Assembly: GCA_023014335.1 (NCBI GenBank)
Contig: JAECYW010000010.1
Span: 2,418,001 to 2,482,000, forward strand
Length of the DNA stretch: 64,000 bases
Source of the DNA: Galerina marginata
Lineage: Eukaryota > Basidiomycota > Agaricomycetes > Agaricales > Galerinaceae
Direction: 5' to 3'
Shown: positions 24,647-36,559 of the stretch, one piece after another
How positions within the stretch are numbered: position 1 is the stretch's first letter
How the letters are laid out: every line of letters starts with the position of its first letter
The notes under the pieces: generated by a model
Told to the model about the DNA's origin: nothing
Seen by the model: the letters and a program-made list of their open reading frames with translations, nothing else
The model's database searches: none
Program-made: the position numbers and the translations under genes

Positions 24647-25588
24647 ATGAAGGCCTCGTTCATCTTTGGATTAGCGATCCTACCTTTTGGTTTGTAACAT
24701 TTATAACGTTCAAAGACTTATGACTGAGATATAATATTTCTAGTTGCAAGCCAGATAACGGAGGTCTGCGACGCGAAGACTTCCATATGCTTTCAGCAGT
24801 TATCTGTGAGTAGGCTTGCCTCGACACGTAAGTAAAAGCTGACCATAGGAACGTTGTAGGACGCAGCGACCAAAACGACCGTAGGTTTGATTTTGCCGCC
24901 AAAGAGCGGCGGTAAGGATAATACGAAAGACGCCATTGTCAAGATAACAACTTCGCTTCCCTATGGCTACGTCGGCTTCGGATTTTCTGCACCAGGGAAA
25001 CGTTTCCCCGAGTGAGTGGAATTCCAAGTTCCCAATATTTCTCTGTTTTAATGGCAGGCTAGGTTTGGATTGGTAGGATGGAAATTGGTAACTGTACCAC
25101 CCAGGCGGCGAGCCCTGCTAGAAAGGTACAAACTACAAGAGACATTCCCTCAGTGAACTGCCGATAATCTAACTGGAGTTTATAGCCGCGATAAAGGACC
25201 AGTAGCGATACTTCCGGATGGTCTGATTGTCCAACAGAGCATTCTCATGTACGTCGTCCTATCGCGGCCTCGTTCTCTTCTCAATCTAATAGTTGATCAC
25301 AATAGAACAAATGCATCGGTGCCTTCGACTGGGGCGTTCGGGAATACTGTTGTTTCGCTCTCTCCAAAATCGTCTGAAAGTTATGAGGAGAACCAGGTTA
25401 CGTTTTTCCTTCGATGCCAGCAATGTTCCGCGACTTCATTCAATGCTGGAGATTCCTTGACGATTTTCAGATCGGCTGCCTCCGACTTGCCGCTGGAGGA
25501 TTTCACCGTAACGCATTTTCCCATCAAAAGTATAGACATTTTTAGGAGTGAAGAGTTCGATTTTGCTGCCAAGGAGTTAGGTATTTGA
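24647..25588 (+). CDS. Secreted cytochrome (DOMON) domain protein, cellobiose-dehydrogenase type
   Basis: Exon 1 (24647-24689) and exon 2 (24744-24805) give a signal peptide MKASFIFGLAILPFVAS then QITEVCDAKTSICFQQLS. Exon 3 (24860-25011) gives TVGLILPPKSGG and TSLPYGYVGFGFSAPG. The last part (about 25290-25588) gives VTFFLRCQQCS and EEFDFAAKELGI. This order (one N-terminal Cys pair, the GYVGFGFS strand, a Cys-x2-Cys strand, an acidic DF end) is that of the heme cytochrome domain of cellobiose dehydrogenase, which passes electrons to lytic polysaccharide monooxygenases. No flavin domain follows. Exons between 25058 and 25290 are unclear: an in-frame TAG after 25058 needs an extra intron or means damage, and the usual heme Met is not evident. 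A truncated duplicate lies at 17340-17715. Confidence 0.6.
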
Positions 25589-25884
25589 AGTCGATTTGCC
25601 TCCACAACCTGCGTCCTACCTGTCAAAATAAAATATTGATTACATTGAAAGCTGGTTCAATTTATGTCGAACTTTCCAAAGCTTATCTTATTGCGAATAT
25701 GAGGCATTTAATATTCAATTTCAGATTAGGAATCTATGTGTACTCAAGGACACACGCCTCCAGAGGTCTCGGTAAAGGAAAAAGACTTGGAGAGTTTCAA
25801 ATGTAATTAAAGTACAAGTACAAGTTGGACCGCTTGAGATTGCCCTACTAAGAAGAAATAACCGTTCCGGTAAACAACCAAGCA

Positions 25885-27353
25885 TTACATTTAGGGATAG
25901 GGGCGCGGCGCGTCCCCATGTCAATCACGTGTCGTGTGTTGAAAATCTTGAGATCAATTTTGGATAATTGTCTTGGTGGATATCGAACATCCTGTTTTCT
26001 CAACTTTCAGCTCTCTTTCCATACTCTACTTTCCAGAACCAGGCTCGTATTATGATGAGCCACCTTTCTAGCCTGCGATTCTTTTCGAACCACGAACGCG
26101 CCAATCTCGGGGCTTTAGTGGAGGAACGGGCGAATAGGTACGTACTTTTTGGCTTTCATTTCGTCCGAAATCGAAACTGAACATAATCCGTCCTTCTGTA
26201 GCTCACTTTTGACGCTACTGTCCCGGCTCTGCTGCGGCCACTACCTTGCTCGATCCGCGTTCTGCAATGGGAAAGAGTCGCGTTCCGCATTCTTGTCGTT
26301 CTCGCTGTCCTCCCTCCTGGAGCAGCACCCGTCCTAACTCCTCAGTTGCATTCACATTCTGCCCATCACATGCAACAGGACCACCTCGTTCATTCTCCCC
26401 AAAAGCAAACTACGAAGCCCGCACCAATCGTATCAATCCTCGCTGACGCAGGAATTGTCCCCTTACGAAGAATTTTATCTCACTGGTGTATGTATGCTGG
26501 GCCACATGGAAGGCCCAATCGAGGCGAAACGAGGAGGAACGGAAAGCCTGTACGCTAGCGACGATGCTGCAACGAACAGGTCCTGCGCATTCAGGTCATA
26601 GGTGGACGCATGGACCCCCACGTTTGCCCATTACCATTCATACTCGAATCCCGACTCCCTTCTCTCTCTCTCCGCCAGAGGACTTTCATAGCCCGAGCTG
26701 TGGCGGCTTCCGCCTCTGCATCTCCGGCTCCAATGACGCCACCCCCACCCCCGAGACGCACCTGCAGCCCGAGCATCTCAAACTTCAAGATCTACCCTGC
26801 CCCTGTACTCTCCATAGCTCGAGCTGGACGCGTATGGACTCCCCTACCGTCACCCAATACAGTACTCCCGTCAACTTCAAAGCCGCTCCGCAGATGCCGC
26901 ACGTTAAATTTACTCTCTCTGGTTCTTCCCCCGCTCGTTTTTGGATTACTTAGACTGCTGTATCGGTCCAGTGCAGCGACAACGAGCAGATCGCCTGACA
27001 TGCCAATTCAATGCGCTCCTCGCGTGTCTCGACTGCGCGTAAGCGGCAGTCGTAGTCACTGCAGCCCACCACAGCCCACCCTCTTCTCTTTTCCACCTAG
27101 CACAGAGAGACGAAACACAATTGCTCCCAGATTATGTCGTTCCAGTCATCACCGCTTGACCCGTCATCATGCGGTTATGAGACGAACAATCTTCCCTTGG
27201 GTTCTACATACCATCGCGTGCGACGCTATAGCGAAAAACTCGACGCGTTTTCCGAGCTTCCCACGTCAGACTGTTAAGGTCGGCCTTTCGACTCCTTTCC
27301 AGGTCTGCCAAGACGGTTTTGTATTCTTTGAATGGTACAAATTCTCCCGATGA
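25885..27353 (+). repeat. Dispersed repeat family R, copy R5
   Basis: ACATTTAGGGATA, GGGGCGCGGCGCGTC and CACGTG (25899-25933), then a shortened leader lacking the first exon-like block. It continues at CCAGAACCAGGCTCGTATTATGATG and the 64-nt intron-like element at 26138-26201. A proline/serine-coding GC-rich tail follows. The longest frame (26610-27353) is compositionally biased and is not conserved with the frame used in R8, so I do not call it a gene. Confidence 0.55.
25899..25933 (+). promoter_or_regulatory. GC block plus CACGTG, R5
   Basis: GGGGCGCGGCGCGTCCCC followed by TCAATCACGTGT. It is a variant of the shared block. Confidence 0.4.
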
Positions 27354-27875
27354 AACGAAATTTAACATGTTTTGGAACGGATCAGTTGTCGCGATGCTGG
27401 TAAGCGTCGCCGTTCGATATTAGCATCACTAAAACACTCATCTTGCTCCTCAGGTGCTCTGTTGATAACCCTATAACGGTAATCGGCCGATTCGTTCCGA
27501 TGTCACTGACAATTGGACTGTATTCTGAACTTTCGATCTTTTACCCATCGTATAAGTTCGCGTATTTGGGCATGGTGTTGGGGATGACGGATATATCGTT
27601 TATCGTGATTGGTGTATGTAAATTCAATAAAATATACATCCCTGTCTCAAATAGAATTTTTTGAATAGCCGCCAAAATGTTTTACCGCTCCCCTCAATCA
27701 AAACGAAACATCAGTTCTGACATGATAAAGTTGGACGACATGCGCCTGCGCTAACGTAACAACTCACTCGACAGGGAACACGCGACGGGGCCTGTCTATC
27801 TTTAATCGATACCATCATCTCCCTTCCAGTATCCTTCCAAGAGACGCGACGACTATCACCTCCGGCGACAGAAAC
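27354..27875. other. Leader region of HECT copy B
   Basis: It shares TTGAATAGCCGxCAAAATG, GACATGCGCCTG(C/T)GCTAACGTAAC and GATACCATCATCTCC with the region before HECT copy C (39300-39520), so it is part of a segmental duplication. It probably contains the promoter and 5' leader; a further 5' exon cannot be excluded. Confidence 0.45.
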
Positions 27876-30800
27876 ATGCCTTGTGGCTGGTATGACCACC
27901 ATAAGACAAGACAACCGGAAAAGGCTGTGAAAATCCAGATGTGGTGGAGACGCATGTTGGCGGTCAGGACGTCGAAGAAACCTCTCAGGAGGATTTTTGA
28001 GGGCGATGTAACGGGCTTAACAGGGCTGCGATGCCTTGTCTTGATTGGGGCGCACGATGATGTGCTCGGGACATGGGCGAGGGCAATGAAACAGCGTGGA
28101 CCTGGTGTGTTGAGACGACTTAATACTTTGGTTCTTTTAATCTTACGGGAATGTCTATAGAAGCGATTCTGGCTCAGGCGTTGGGGAAACAGAGCGCAAG
28201 TTGGCTGGTGCTTTTGCAGAAAGCGACCTGGCTGCTTTTGCTGTCCTTGGCTCACGCACCTGAGTAATGATTTCATTTCGCAGCTCATCTAGGGACTTAC
28301 TCTACGTTACAGGTCATCAAATGCCTCATTGTATCTGGAGGTTCTGATGATTTTATTGTCAAATGAACACGCCGCAGCCGCGTCGGGTGCTCAAGGAATT
28401 GCTTTTTGCCAGGCTATAATGGTGTACCTCATGAAGAAACACTTCTACAGCTTTCTTAGAAAATCGATCTCAAAACTGGTACCTTAAAATAACGTCGAGT
28501 ATTCCATTTCCTGTCTAATTATTCTTTATTCGCAGCCGATCAAGAACTCAGCAAGTTTACCGCCTTTCCTTACCTTATGCACCTTGCCGCTGTCGGGCTA
28601 TCATCAAAATTCACCTGAATTTGCCAAAATATACGCCGATATTTTCCTTTGTATTTTAAGCATTCCATTGCTTCCAAACCGACTACCACTTGACGGCCCA
28701 TCCCCTTTTGTCTCGCATTTATTGAACACTTTGGATACACTTACCCCGACGTTGATCAGATTCATTGGCGCCAATATTTGTCGTCCTGACTCGCCAGACC
28801 TTGCAGCAAACATATTTATGTTTGTTTCCCCACACTACGAACGGCTTTCGACCGCGGCTTTCACTTCCTACCTTCAGCTTTCGACGAAGTTGATCAATAA
28901 CTTCAACGCCTACGGGTGGGGCATACCTTCTCCATTGGAATCAAAAATCGAGGCGGAACCTCAAACAGACTTTGCTGACAACGATTCAGACCTTAGCGAC
29001 GGCTACACAGAATACGAGGATTCGGGTCTAGAGCAAGATGATTTTCCATACGTACTGAATGTTACTGAACAGTCAATAAGCTGGATTGAGCAAGCGGCCA
29101 CGCCAAAACACGTAATAGAATTAGTCAACGTCACACGGTCGCATGCTGGACTTTTGCCTCACTTAGCCGCATATCTATTCACTGTGGCTGCGACATGGCC
29201 ATCTTCTCAACAGGAAATCCAGAGTGTTGTCCTCGCAAACTCTAGTGACTGGCTGGTTGGAGATCTGTATCGGGAAGTTGTCAGCCGGTCGCCCTTGGGG
29301 CAAGAAGAAGATTCTACAAATTTTTACAGTGCGTTTATCATTTAGATCTTTGCAGTTAAACATTAAGTATTCATCGCCATCCTGGCTGCAGAGCCAGACA
29401 CCGTCATACACTGGCCTCCCCTCATTTTTCTCACCGACTTATATTCCCAAGCGTTAGAAACAATGGATGACGATGAGTTCTTCGGTACGGCGTCTAGGAG
29501 TCGTGGGAATAACCCACTGACACAGGGAGAGTTGACCGCGTTTAGCGTCCAGCTGCTCAACATTGTATTTTCGCTTTACTGGCGGTTTACGGGCTATAAT
29601 TACGACGACCCAGAGGGGATACAGCCCTTCACTGTCTCATCAGATGTGTATTGCACGTGGAAGGCGTTGAGGGAGAAATCACTGCACTGCCTGTTGAGAA
29701 TTCATGCCAGACAGTGAGTTATTGCCGTTTTTTCGACGAAATTATAATCAAGTTTCGTGCTAGTTGTAGACGGCCATTCGTACCTTTGGGTCACTGGCTT
29801 CTTCGGTCTCAACTAGACATGAACACGTTCATCGACGCCGCTATGTAAGCCTGTCAATCCCTTCTCGTCTACCTCTAACATTGCCGAATGATGTGCACAT
29901 CCAACAGTAGCCTAGAACGGGAATCGTCCTCAACCTACGACTATCGAACACGAGATCGCTTCGACTCTCACCTATGGAATTCGATGCAGCTGCGCTTTTC
30001 CATTCTTAAGAAAATTCCGTTCGCTATTCCGTTTGAAGTACGTGTTTCCATCTTCCAGCACCTAATCATAAACGATAGGGTGTTGCATGGCTCCACCGAG
30101 CGGCTCGATGCCTTGGGGCACGATCAAAGGCTGAGGGTAATAATTCGTCGAGGCGCAGTAGCTCAGGATGGATTTGAAATGCTTGGTGGAGTCGATTTGA
30201 AGGCGCCTCTTGATATAGTTATGATTGATCAATTTGGTCAGGAGGAGTGGGTCATTGAATTGTTTTTTCGGGTTTTAAAGGCATTTCTGACCTACCCCCG
30301 TTGATGGTGTTTAGGGAGAGGATTGACGGTGGAGGCCAATTCAAGGAATTCTTTACAACGTTCTGCCAGGAAGTGCTTATGACAAATTCTGGTCTGTGGT
30401 CGAGAGATAAGTGTGGCTGGTTGTATCCCACTTCGCATTCATATGCAACGGAAGGTGGCTTTGGTCATATTCTTATCTCGTAGTTAAATGCTTACTCTTC
30501 CTTTCTTTTATTTAGCCCACAGTTTAGACTGGTATTGGTTCGTCGGACGCATGATCGGCAAAGCAATGTACGAAGGGATTTTAATGGAGGTCGAGTTCGC
30601 TTATTTCTTTCTATCCAAGGTAAGCTCGCCCACAGTGTATTTATTGGGGTTTTATCTTACAATGCATACTAGTGGCTAGGCAGAAGAAGCTGCCTCGATG
30701 ACCTCTGTTTACTAGATCCGGACCTATACCGCCGCCTTCTTTCCCTCAAACATTCTACCGAGAATATCGAGGATCTCTCATTAAATTTCACTATTGCTAC

Positions 30801-31685
30801 AGAGGGTGAGACTGTTTCTTAAATAATCCCATCTAATGGTTTATTATAATCTAGTAGAATTTGGAGTGACACAAAGGGTGGACCTCATCCCAAATGGCCG
30901 GAATATTGCCGTCACCACGGAGAACAGGCTGCGTTATATCAAGCTTGTCACCGGTTATCACCTCAATGCGCGGATAAAGCAGCAAAGCGAGGCGTTCCTC
31001 GAGGGTCTGTCACAGTTTATTCAGCCGAAATGGTTAAAGTACGTCTTACACTTCACAACCTCCGTGTCAATGTGTGATGGTGGGGAATAATGGTCAGGAT
31101 GTTTGATCGGCAAGAACTCCAAGTTCTCATTGCAGGTGCCACTGTGCCAATCGACTTGGACGATCTCCGGCGTAATACGACTTACAAGGGAATTTATCAT
31201 AACGGCCATGAGACAATATGCACATTTTGGCGGGTAGGTCCTACTGCTTCATTATTTATAACGTATGCTAAGCTACTGCCGTAATTGCCGACTTACTGAG
31301 GTCGTCAATTCCTTCCACCGATGGCAAAAACATTCTTTGCTGCGATTTGTGACAAACTGCAGTTATCCACATGCACTGTAAGCGGTTTTTTGCTCTGATA
31401 TATGTTCTCACAAATTTAATGCCACTTTGAAATCCAGAGGATTCAAAGAACTTGTTCCGAATTTCACGATACGTGACAACGGATCAGACGAAAGTCGGCT
31501 GCCCACTTCTAGCCCATGTGTCAATCTCCTCAAAGTGAGATCGGGCGATTCTCTTATTTTCCCTTTAATTTTTCGCTGACGTGTGCTTCGTTGCGGCTTA
31601 GCTTCCTACGTATAAGAGCGAACGTCAACTGCGCGAAATGCTATTGGAAGCCCTTACTTCCAGAGCCGGGTTTGACTCGTCTTGA
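27876..31685 (+). CDS. HECT-type E3 ubiquitin ligase, UBE3C/Hul5-like, copy B (994 aa)
   Basis: Fifteen exons (27876-28104, 28161-28263, 28313-28478, 28536-29328, 29392-29713, 29764-29844, 29908-30246, 30315-30454, 30516-30619, 30673-30805, 30858-31038, 31098-31233, 31301-31377, 31438-31534, 31602-31685) add up to 995 codons with no stop. An IQ-like segment KIQMWWRR sits at residues 19-26. The middle region resembles UBE3C (LYSQALETMDDDEFFG, DVYCTWKALREK). The HECT domain runs from about residue 590. It contains IDGGGQFKEFF, GRMIGKAMYEGIL, IPNGRNIAVT-type blocks and the catalytic cysteine in FVTNCSYPHAL (codon 31358-31360, residue 929). The family adds ubiquitin chains to proteasome-associated substrates. 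The first Met of copy C is ATC here, so the start was placed at the next Met, and the true N-terminus may be longer. This is the copy closest to family consensus. Confidence 0.88.
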
Positions 31686-32040
31686 AGTTGCAGATGCTAC
31701 ATACATACATGCCTTCTTGTTTTTGTCATTTCTTAGACAGCTATGTTCTTTGTACTTTCAGCCCGCACAGGTCGTCAGCATCACTGGTCGATTATAACGA
31801 TAGGTATGGAAAGTACGGTAAATTTCAACCGTAAGGGAAACTTTATTCAAAGCGGTAGATACAAATGCCGCCAATATTTCCGTTACTGCACTCGGGCCCT
31901 CCATCCCGACGTTTCCTATTCGGTAGGAACTGCTCTGCTTTGGTGATGACGACGTAAGCGCGCCCCCACCAAAGCCCTATCGCCCGGATCTGAGCACCCA
32001 TACGGATGACCCCGCCGAGCCAGCCCATCAGCTAGACGGC
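31686..32040. other. 3' flank of HECT copy B
   Basis: Terminal region between the HECT stop and the convergent Q1 segment. No gene seen. Confidence 0.45.
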
Positions 32041-33850
32041 GGCTTGCTTAGAATTTAACATACTCTAGGTAGCTTCGTCAGCATCTGCGCTGAAAACACA
32101 GAAGTAAAGAGGATAGCCAAGAAAAAGCAAAAAAAGCAAAAGAAAAGAAAAAGACGTACCGTGGTTTAATTGGTATGACTGCCGTGATGCGTACTTACAT
32201 GCATGGTGGTGGGGATATCCACGGGCTTGCGGGTTATTGACTCAATGCAGTCGTTTCTTTCTTGTTCTCGGAATGTCGGAATGACATCTTCGTAGAACCT
32301 GAAGTGGGTGGTGTATTTAGGTGGTGGCGACGGTTTTTTTGTTCGAGGTTAGTTTAAAGTTTTGTTAATTTACTGGATCAGCTTATGTTGTACCGAGAGT
32401 TGGCTTTTCCTTCGTCGAAGTCAAAGCCGATGCAACAGCAGCATCCTTGAACTATCTTTGCACCAGCTTCAACGCTGCCTTCCTATAAATCAATTCCAAA
32501 ACACCGTCAGCACCATTTCTCGCACTTCTAAACCTGAACTTACCTTCCTGATACGCTTATTTGACTCTTCGACCCACTTTCCTACGAAATATATTTACTT
32601 AACCCGTCACGCGCCTTGGGCGTGGCGTCCACGTCCGCAGTAGCTAGTCCATTTGCCTCCTTTGCCTGCAGGCCGAGGTATCTCGATGCGGTGGCGGCCT
32701 ACTTCACGGACACGTAGCCCAAGACTACAGACGAAAAGCACTCGATAGCGGTTGACAGGCGGGTCAATGCAAATAATTGTAGGACTAGAGATCAGTATTG
32801 CGCCAAAGAATGGAAGGGGAGGCAGGGAAGTAGGGACGTACTAATGGTCGAAGAAACTGGCCTCAGCCCCGCGTCTGTCTACCGCTCATGCTGAACGGGA
32901 AACCGCCTGGCGCACGTCTTCGCAACGTGCGACGAGCGCAAATCGGGCGTGTGGAAGAGAGGAGTGGGGGTGAGGCGTCTCTAGAGAATCTGTATGACGG
33001 AAGGCAGGAATCAGGATAACGAAAGAAAAACCACGCATATATTTACCTGAGTCGTACTGTCATGGGAATGGCCATGAGGTTCTCGGATGTGAGGATGAGG
33101 CAGGCCAAGAAAACTGTCCGACGGAGACAAGTGAAATTAGCGTCAAAAGAACGAAAGGAAAATGCGCATATTGCCATACCTTTTGAAGCTTATGTTCCCA
33201 GCTTCTTGAACTCCCTTTCGCATCGCTCTGAGGAGCATCCACAGCTTCGTCAAGATCCGCTTCAGCTACTACTCCCATCGATAGTACCTTCATTGTCTCT
33301 CCCCATCTTCGCTGTTCTGCGCGTTGATAGGTCCTTTCTTCTGCACGAGCAGCGCTATGCTCGGTCGGCCGTCGAAGAAAGGCGGAGGAGTGTGCAAGCT
33401 TGTTCTACACCGGCTCGTAGAAGTTGTTTGGATTCGCGACAACCTGTTTGCTAGTGAAGTTGTTGGGAGGAGATGTTCTACCGGGAGCTGGCATCAAAAA
33501 CAGAGACAATAAAGAGGCAGATCCAGCAGTTAAATTCGTCGGACGACCGTGAGGAGGTTACGAATGTTAACGAGGAAAATAGCGCGCGGCAGGTGGAAGG
33601 CAATTTGTACAGAGTCTAGAGAGCTTGATCAGATTTGGAAAACAGGAAAAAAGTAGGAGATTTACCCGAATTTGATGTTGGTTCACAAGTTTACATCTCC
33701 CAAGGTCGTAGGGTAGGCCGTGTTGGCAACTTTACTGCCTGCGGCTCCTCCAGCGGAAACGGAGCAAGAAACAGTCGCCTGCAGGAATGGCGCTGGGATC
33801 ATGACGGTGGAGGCCGGAGCAGGTGTCGGACTTTGTGGTGGAAAGCTTAA
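32040..33850 (-). repeat. Duplicated segment Q1 (unknown minus-strand gene remnant)
   Basis: This segment shares ordered blocks with Q2 (36560-38600) and Q3 (43380-45000). GAGGTATCTCGATGCG and CATACTAATGGTCGA-like sequences match Q2. GAATCTGTA(T/C)GACGG, CGCATATATTTACCT and ATTTACCC(G/A)A(A/T)TTTGATG match Q3. Short minus-strand exon-like frames exist (for example 33293-33060, with EADLDEAVDAPQSDAKGS), but no continuous gene can be assembled. The product is unknown. A palindrome-plus-CACGTG block sits just upstream on this strand. Confidence 0.45.
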
Positions 33851-33857
33851 TTACTAG

Positions 33858-33890
33858 CCACGTGATTCATTTCATGACGCGACGCGTCAT
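33858..33890 (-). promoter_or_regulatory. Palindrome TGACGCGTCGCGTCA plus CACGTG upstream of Q1
   Basis: Read on the minus strand: ATGACGCGTCGCGTCATG then TGAATCACGTGG. It has the best-preserved palindrome of the set and lies in front of a different segment type, which suggests a shared regulatory input and not only shared descent. Confidence 0.45.
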
Positions 33891-34069
33891 GTAAAGTTCG
33901 AACTCAAAGTGAACAGATCCAACATTGAGTCACCGAATCGGAGTAAGTAGTGTGAGACGGTCTGCCGAGTTTCCACTGTCCAGTATCATGACAATTTTTA
34001 TTTAATATGCGAACAACTTGAACATGTTACATGGCCATTCCGTCGATGGAACCAGTTTGGGACGTTGTA

Positions 34070-34570
34070 CTACTGGAAGATAGCCATCATAATCAGTCCG
34101 GCAATTACATCCGCCTCCCCAAGGGATTGGGATGTAATATATCCAGGCTCAAATTTGAGCTGGTTCCGAAAACCCAAGAACGAGAAAGCGCAGAGCGCTC
34201 TTTGCCCAGCGTAGGCTTCATCCAGCCTCAGGATATACTGTCCGCCATTTACCAAGTTACCATGCCAGGACTCTACTCTAATCTGAGGCTGTGAATAAGT
34301 AACTGGGCCAAACATGGAAAACCGCCAGTTGTGATCCGAAATGTCGACGGTTGGCCCCATTGTGTTGTCAGCGGGGTCACTGAGCCACACCTCGACGCGA
34401 CCAGAACCGCGGAAAGGCGTGGTGTCGTTCGAAAAGCCGGAGCTTGGTAGTCGATTGGGATTCCACTGAGATGGCCTGGGAGGGACGGAGACTGTGTATC
34501 CAGTGCGCGTATTCCGGTAATTAACCGTACGGCTTGTGTTGTTGACGACTCGTACAATGGCTACAGGCAT
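34070..34570 (-). CDS. Small conserved protein with hydrophobic C-terminal tail, paralogue 1
   Basis: An uninterrupted 166-codon frame. It begins MPVAIVRVVNNTSRTVNY and ends ADVIAGLIMMAIFQ, a hydrophobic tail that could anchor it in a membrane. Its divergent neighbour at 36029-36523 is clearly homologous over the full length (NNTSRTxNYRNTRT, VPP, DxNWRFSxxGPV, ESWHG/QSWHG, GGxYILRLDE). An upstream ATG adds seven residues (to 34591), but the paralogue has a stop there, so I use the shared Met. Both genes have a conserved leader with an intron-like stretch (CAG|GTA to TATGCTAG) just before the start. It may be a beta-rich fold. I do not recognise the family. Confidence 0.72.
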   Translation of the reverse strand: MPVAIVRVVNNTSRTVNYRNTRTGYTVSVPPRPSQWNPNRLPSSGFSNDTTPFRGSGRVEVWLSDPADNTMGPTVDISDHNWRFSMFGPVTYSQPQIRVESWHGNLVNGGQYILRLDEAYAGQRALCAFSFLGFRNQLKFEPGYITSQSLGEADVIAGLIMMAIFQ

Positions 34571-34947
34571 GACGGGAAGCCGGGCTAGCATAGACCGAGA
34601 TCAGGAGGAAGCAGATGGGACAATGAGATTCGACACTACCTGATATAAATCGAGGTCGGGGAATAGGTCGAGTAAAGAATTAAATCTTCGGCCAATATAC
34701 CGATTCTAAAGGGTAGCATCGTCAGAAGGCATATTGGCCACATTATAATAGTACTGACTTTATGGTAAAGGAAGATTGAGAGCGAGAACTGGATCACAAG
34801 ACGAGAGCGACAGGGACGAAGCGCGACTAGGTTTTTGAAACGCAAATAACGACGGCGAGAGGCGAGACCCAACTTGGTAAGAAAACCCTAAATCTCAATG
34901 GTAATGAGCGGGAGATGTTTTCCACAGTACGAGGTCGAGGACACGAG

Positions 34948-35530
34948 TTTTTATACTGTGAAAAACGTAGGCTAGGTGCGCATAAATCAGAATTGGAGTG
35001 GGTTGAATAGCCAATGAAATGAACGCATCAAGTGCGCCTTTGAAGTCGAAGGTGCCAAGCCAGACGCGAAGTCATATTTTCGAGGTATTCCGTGTGGTGT
35101 GCGCCGGGGGGGATTTTGCTCCGTGGGCGATGGGGAGAAGCCTATGAGTTTGAAATGAAAAAGTAGAAGGGAGGTCGTTCCATATCACACCCCTAATCCC
35201 CCAAAAGGCCTATCGTGCCCATTCCCAGTCACGGAGCTGAATCCCCCACGGCGCACACCACAAGCAGTACCTTGAAAATCCGACTTCACATCTAGCTTAG
35301 CTCCTTTGACTTCAAACGCGCTCTTGAGGTATTTATTTCATTGGCCTTCTTCTCATCACCCACGGAGCTGAATACCCACCGCAGCACATCACACAAAATT
35401 CCTCGAAAATACGACTTCAGGTCTAGCTTGGCACCTTCAACGTCAAACGCGCACTTGAGGTTTTTAATTCATTGGCTGTTCAACTCAGTCAGATTTTGAT
35501 TTACACGTACCTGTGTCTGCGTAGTATAAG
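34948..35530. promoter_or_regulatory. Bidirectional promoter with three repeated modules
   Basis: Module 1 (34985-35130, minus orientation) and modules 2 (35228-35350) and 3 (35355-35490, plus orientation) share CCCACGGAGC, a GCGCACACCACA-like block, CCTCGAAAATACGACTTC, TCTAGCTTGGCACCTTC and GCGCACTTGA, each ending TTCATTGGC. A TATA box lies past the last module on each side: TATAAAAA (minus, 34948-34955) and TATAAG (plus, 35525-35530). It lies between two divergent paralogous genes. Confidence 0.65.
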
Positions 35531-36028
35531 AACCCATGTACTTAACTTCGTACTGCAGAGAATTCAATCTCCCGTCTCCTGTCTCATCATCTTCCTCGTT
35601 CGCATTCCCAAAAACTTTGCCGCACTTTGTCTCTCGTCGCTCTCGTCTTACGCTCCAGCTCCCTCTCGCGATCTTCTCTACAGGCACCAACACTCCATTG
35701 TTGGGCTTCTGTAACGTCCACTGGCAAGTTAGCCTTACCACGGTCCGTTTGTTTTGTCGTTTTTCACAGCATATGACTGAACTAGGCAATCAGTGTCCTG
35801 TTGCATAATACGAATTCAAATAAAGTCAGTAGTATTATCTCACTTATAATGTTTGCAATATGTTTTTTGACGACGCTACCCTACAGGACCAGTATATTGG
35901 CCGAAGATTCCAATCTTTTATTCGACTTGTTCCCCGACCCTGTCCTATATCAGGTATTATCAGTTCTCGTTTTTTCATCCACCTCCTGACGGTTCTGACC
36001 TCGCTTTATGCTAGCATAGCCTCCCATT

Positions 36029-36523
36029 ATGCCTGTAGCCATTGTCCAGGTCGTCAACAACACAAGCCGCACAGCCAATTATCGCAATACTCGTACTAGC
36101 GTGAGCTTCTCTGTTCCACCCAAGGACCCGACGCAGTGGGAAAACAATGACTGGATTCCAAGCTCCAATTTTCGCAACGACACAGTTCCTTTCCATCGCA
36201 CCGGACACATCGCGATTACCCTCAGTAACGGGCAGGAGGTGGGGCCGATCGCGGAAATTTCGGATGATAACTGGCGGTTCTCCATAATCGGTCCTGTTGA
36301 AGATTCTGCAGATAGGGCGCAGTCCTGGCATGGCACGTTGCAAAACGGTGGCCTATACATTCTGAGGTTGGACGAGATTCGTAACAATGGGGTAAATCGC
36401 TGCGCTTTCACGTTTTTGCGGTACGAAAACGAGTTGAACGTCGAGGCTGGATTTATTGCATCCCAGATCATTGGGCGAGCGGCTGTCGTTGCTGGACTGA
36501 TTTTGATGGCTATCTTCTTGTAG
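36029..36523 (+). CDS. Small conserved protein with hydrophobic C-terminal tail, paralogue 2
   Basis: A 164-codon uninterrupted frame starting MPVAIVQVVNNTSRTANY and ending RAAVVAGLILMAIFL. It is homologous along its whole length to the minus-strand gene at 34070-34570. Conservation of the start, the NNTSRT motif, the DDNWRFSIIGPV and YILRLDE blocks and the tail indicates both are under selection as proteins. The leader (35860-36010) contains a conserved stretch ACGACGCTACCCTACAGGA and an intron-like region ending TATGCTAG, matched in the paralogue. It is transcribed away from its partner from a shared modular promoter. No domain is recognised and no signal peptide is seen. Confidence 0.73.
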   Translation: MPVAIVQVVNNTSRTANYRNTRTSVSFSVPPKDPTQWENNDWIPSSNFRNDTVPFHRTGHIAITLSNGQEVGPIAEISDDNWRFSIIGPVEDSADRAQSWHGTLQNGGLYILRLDEIRNNGVNRCAFTFLRYENELNVEAGFIASQIIGRAAVVAGLILMAIFL

Positions 36524-36559
36524 CAAGCTGGGCGCGTTCTCCGGAGTTGCAGAGTAATC

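Noticed and set aside
26610..27353. 247-codon Pro/Ser-rich frame in R5
   Set aside because: R8 uses a different frame over the related sequence, so there is no evidence of protein-level conservation.
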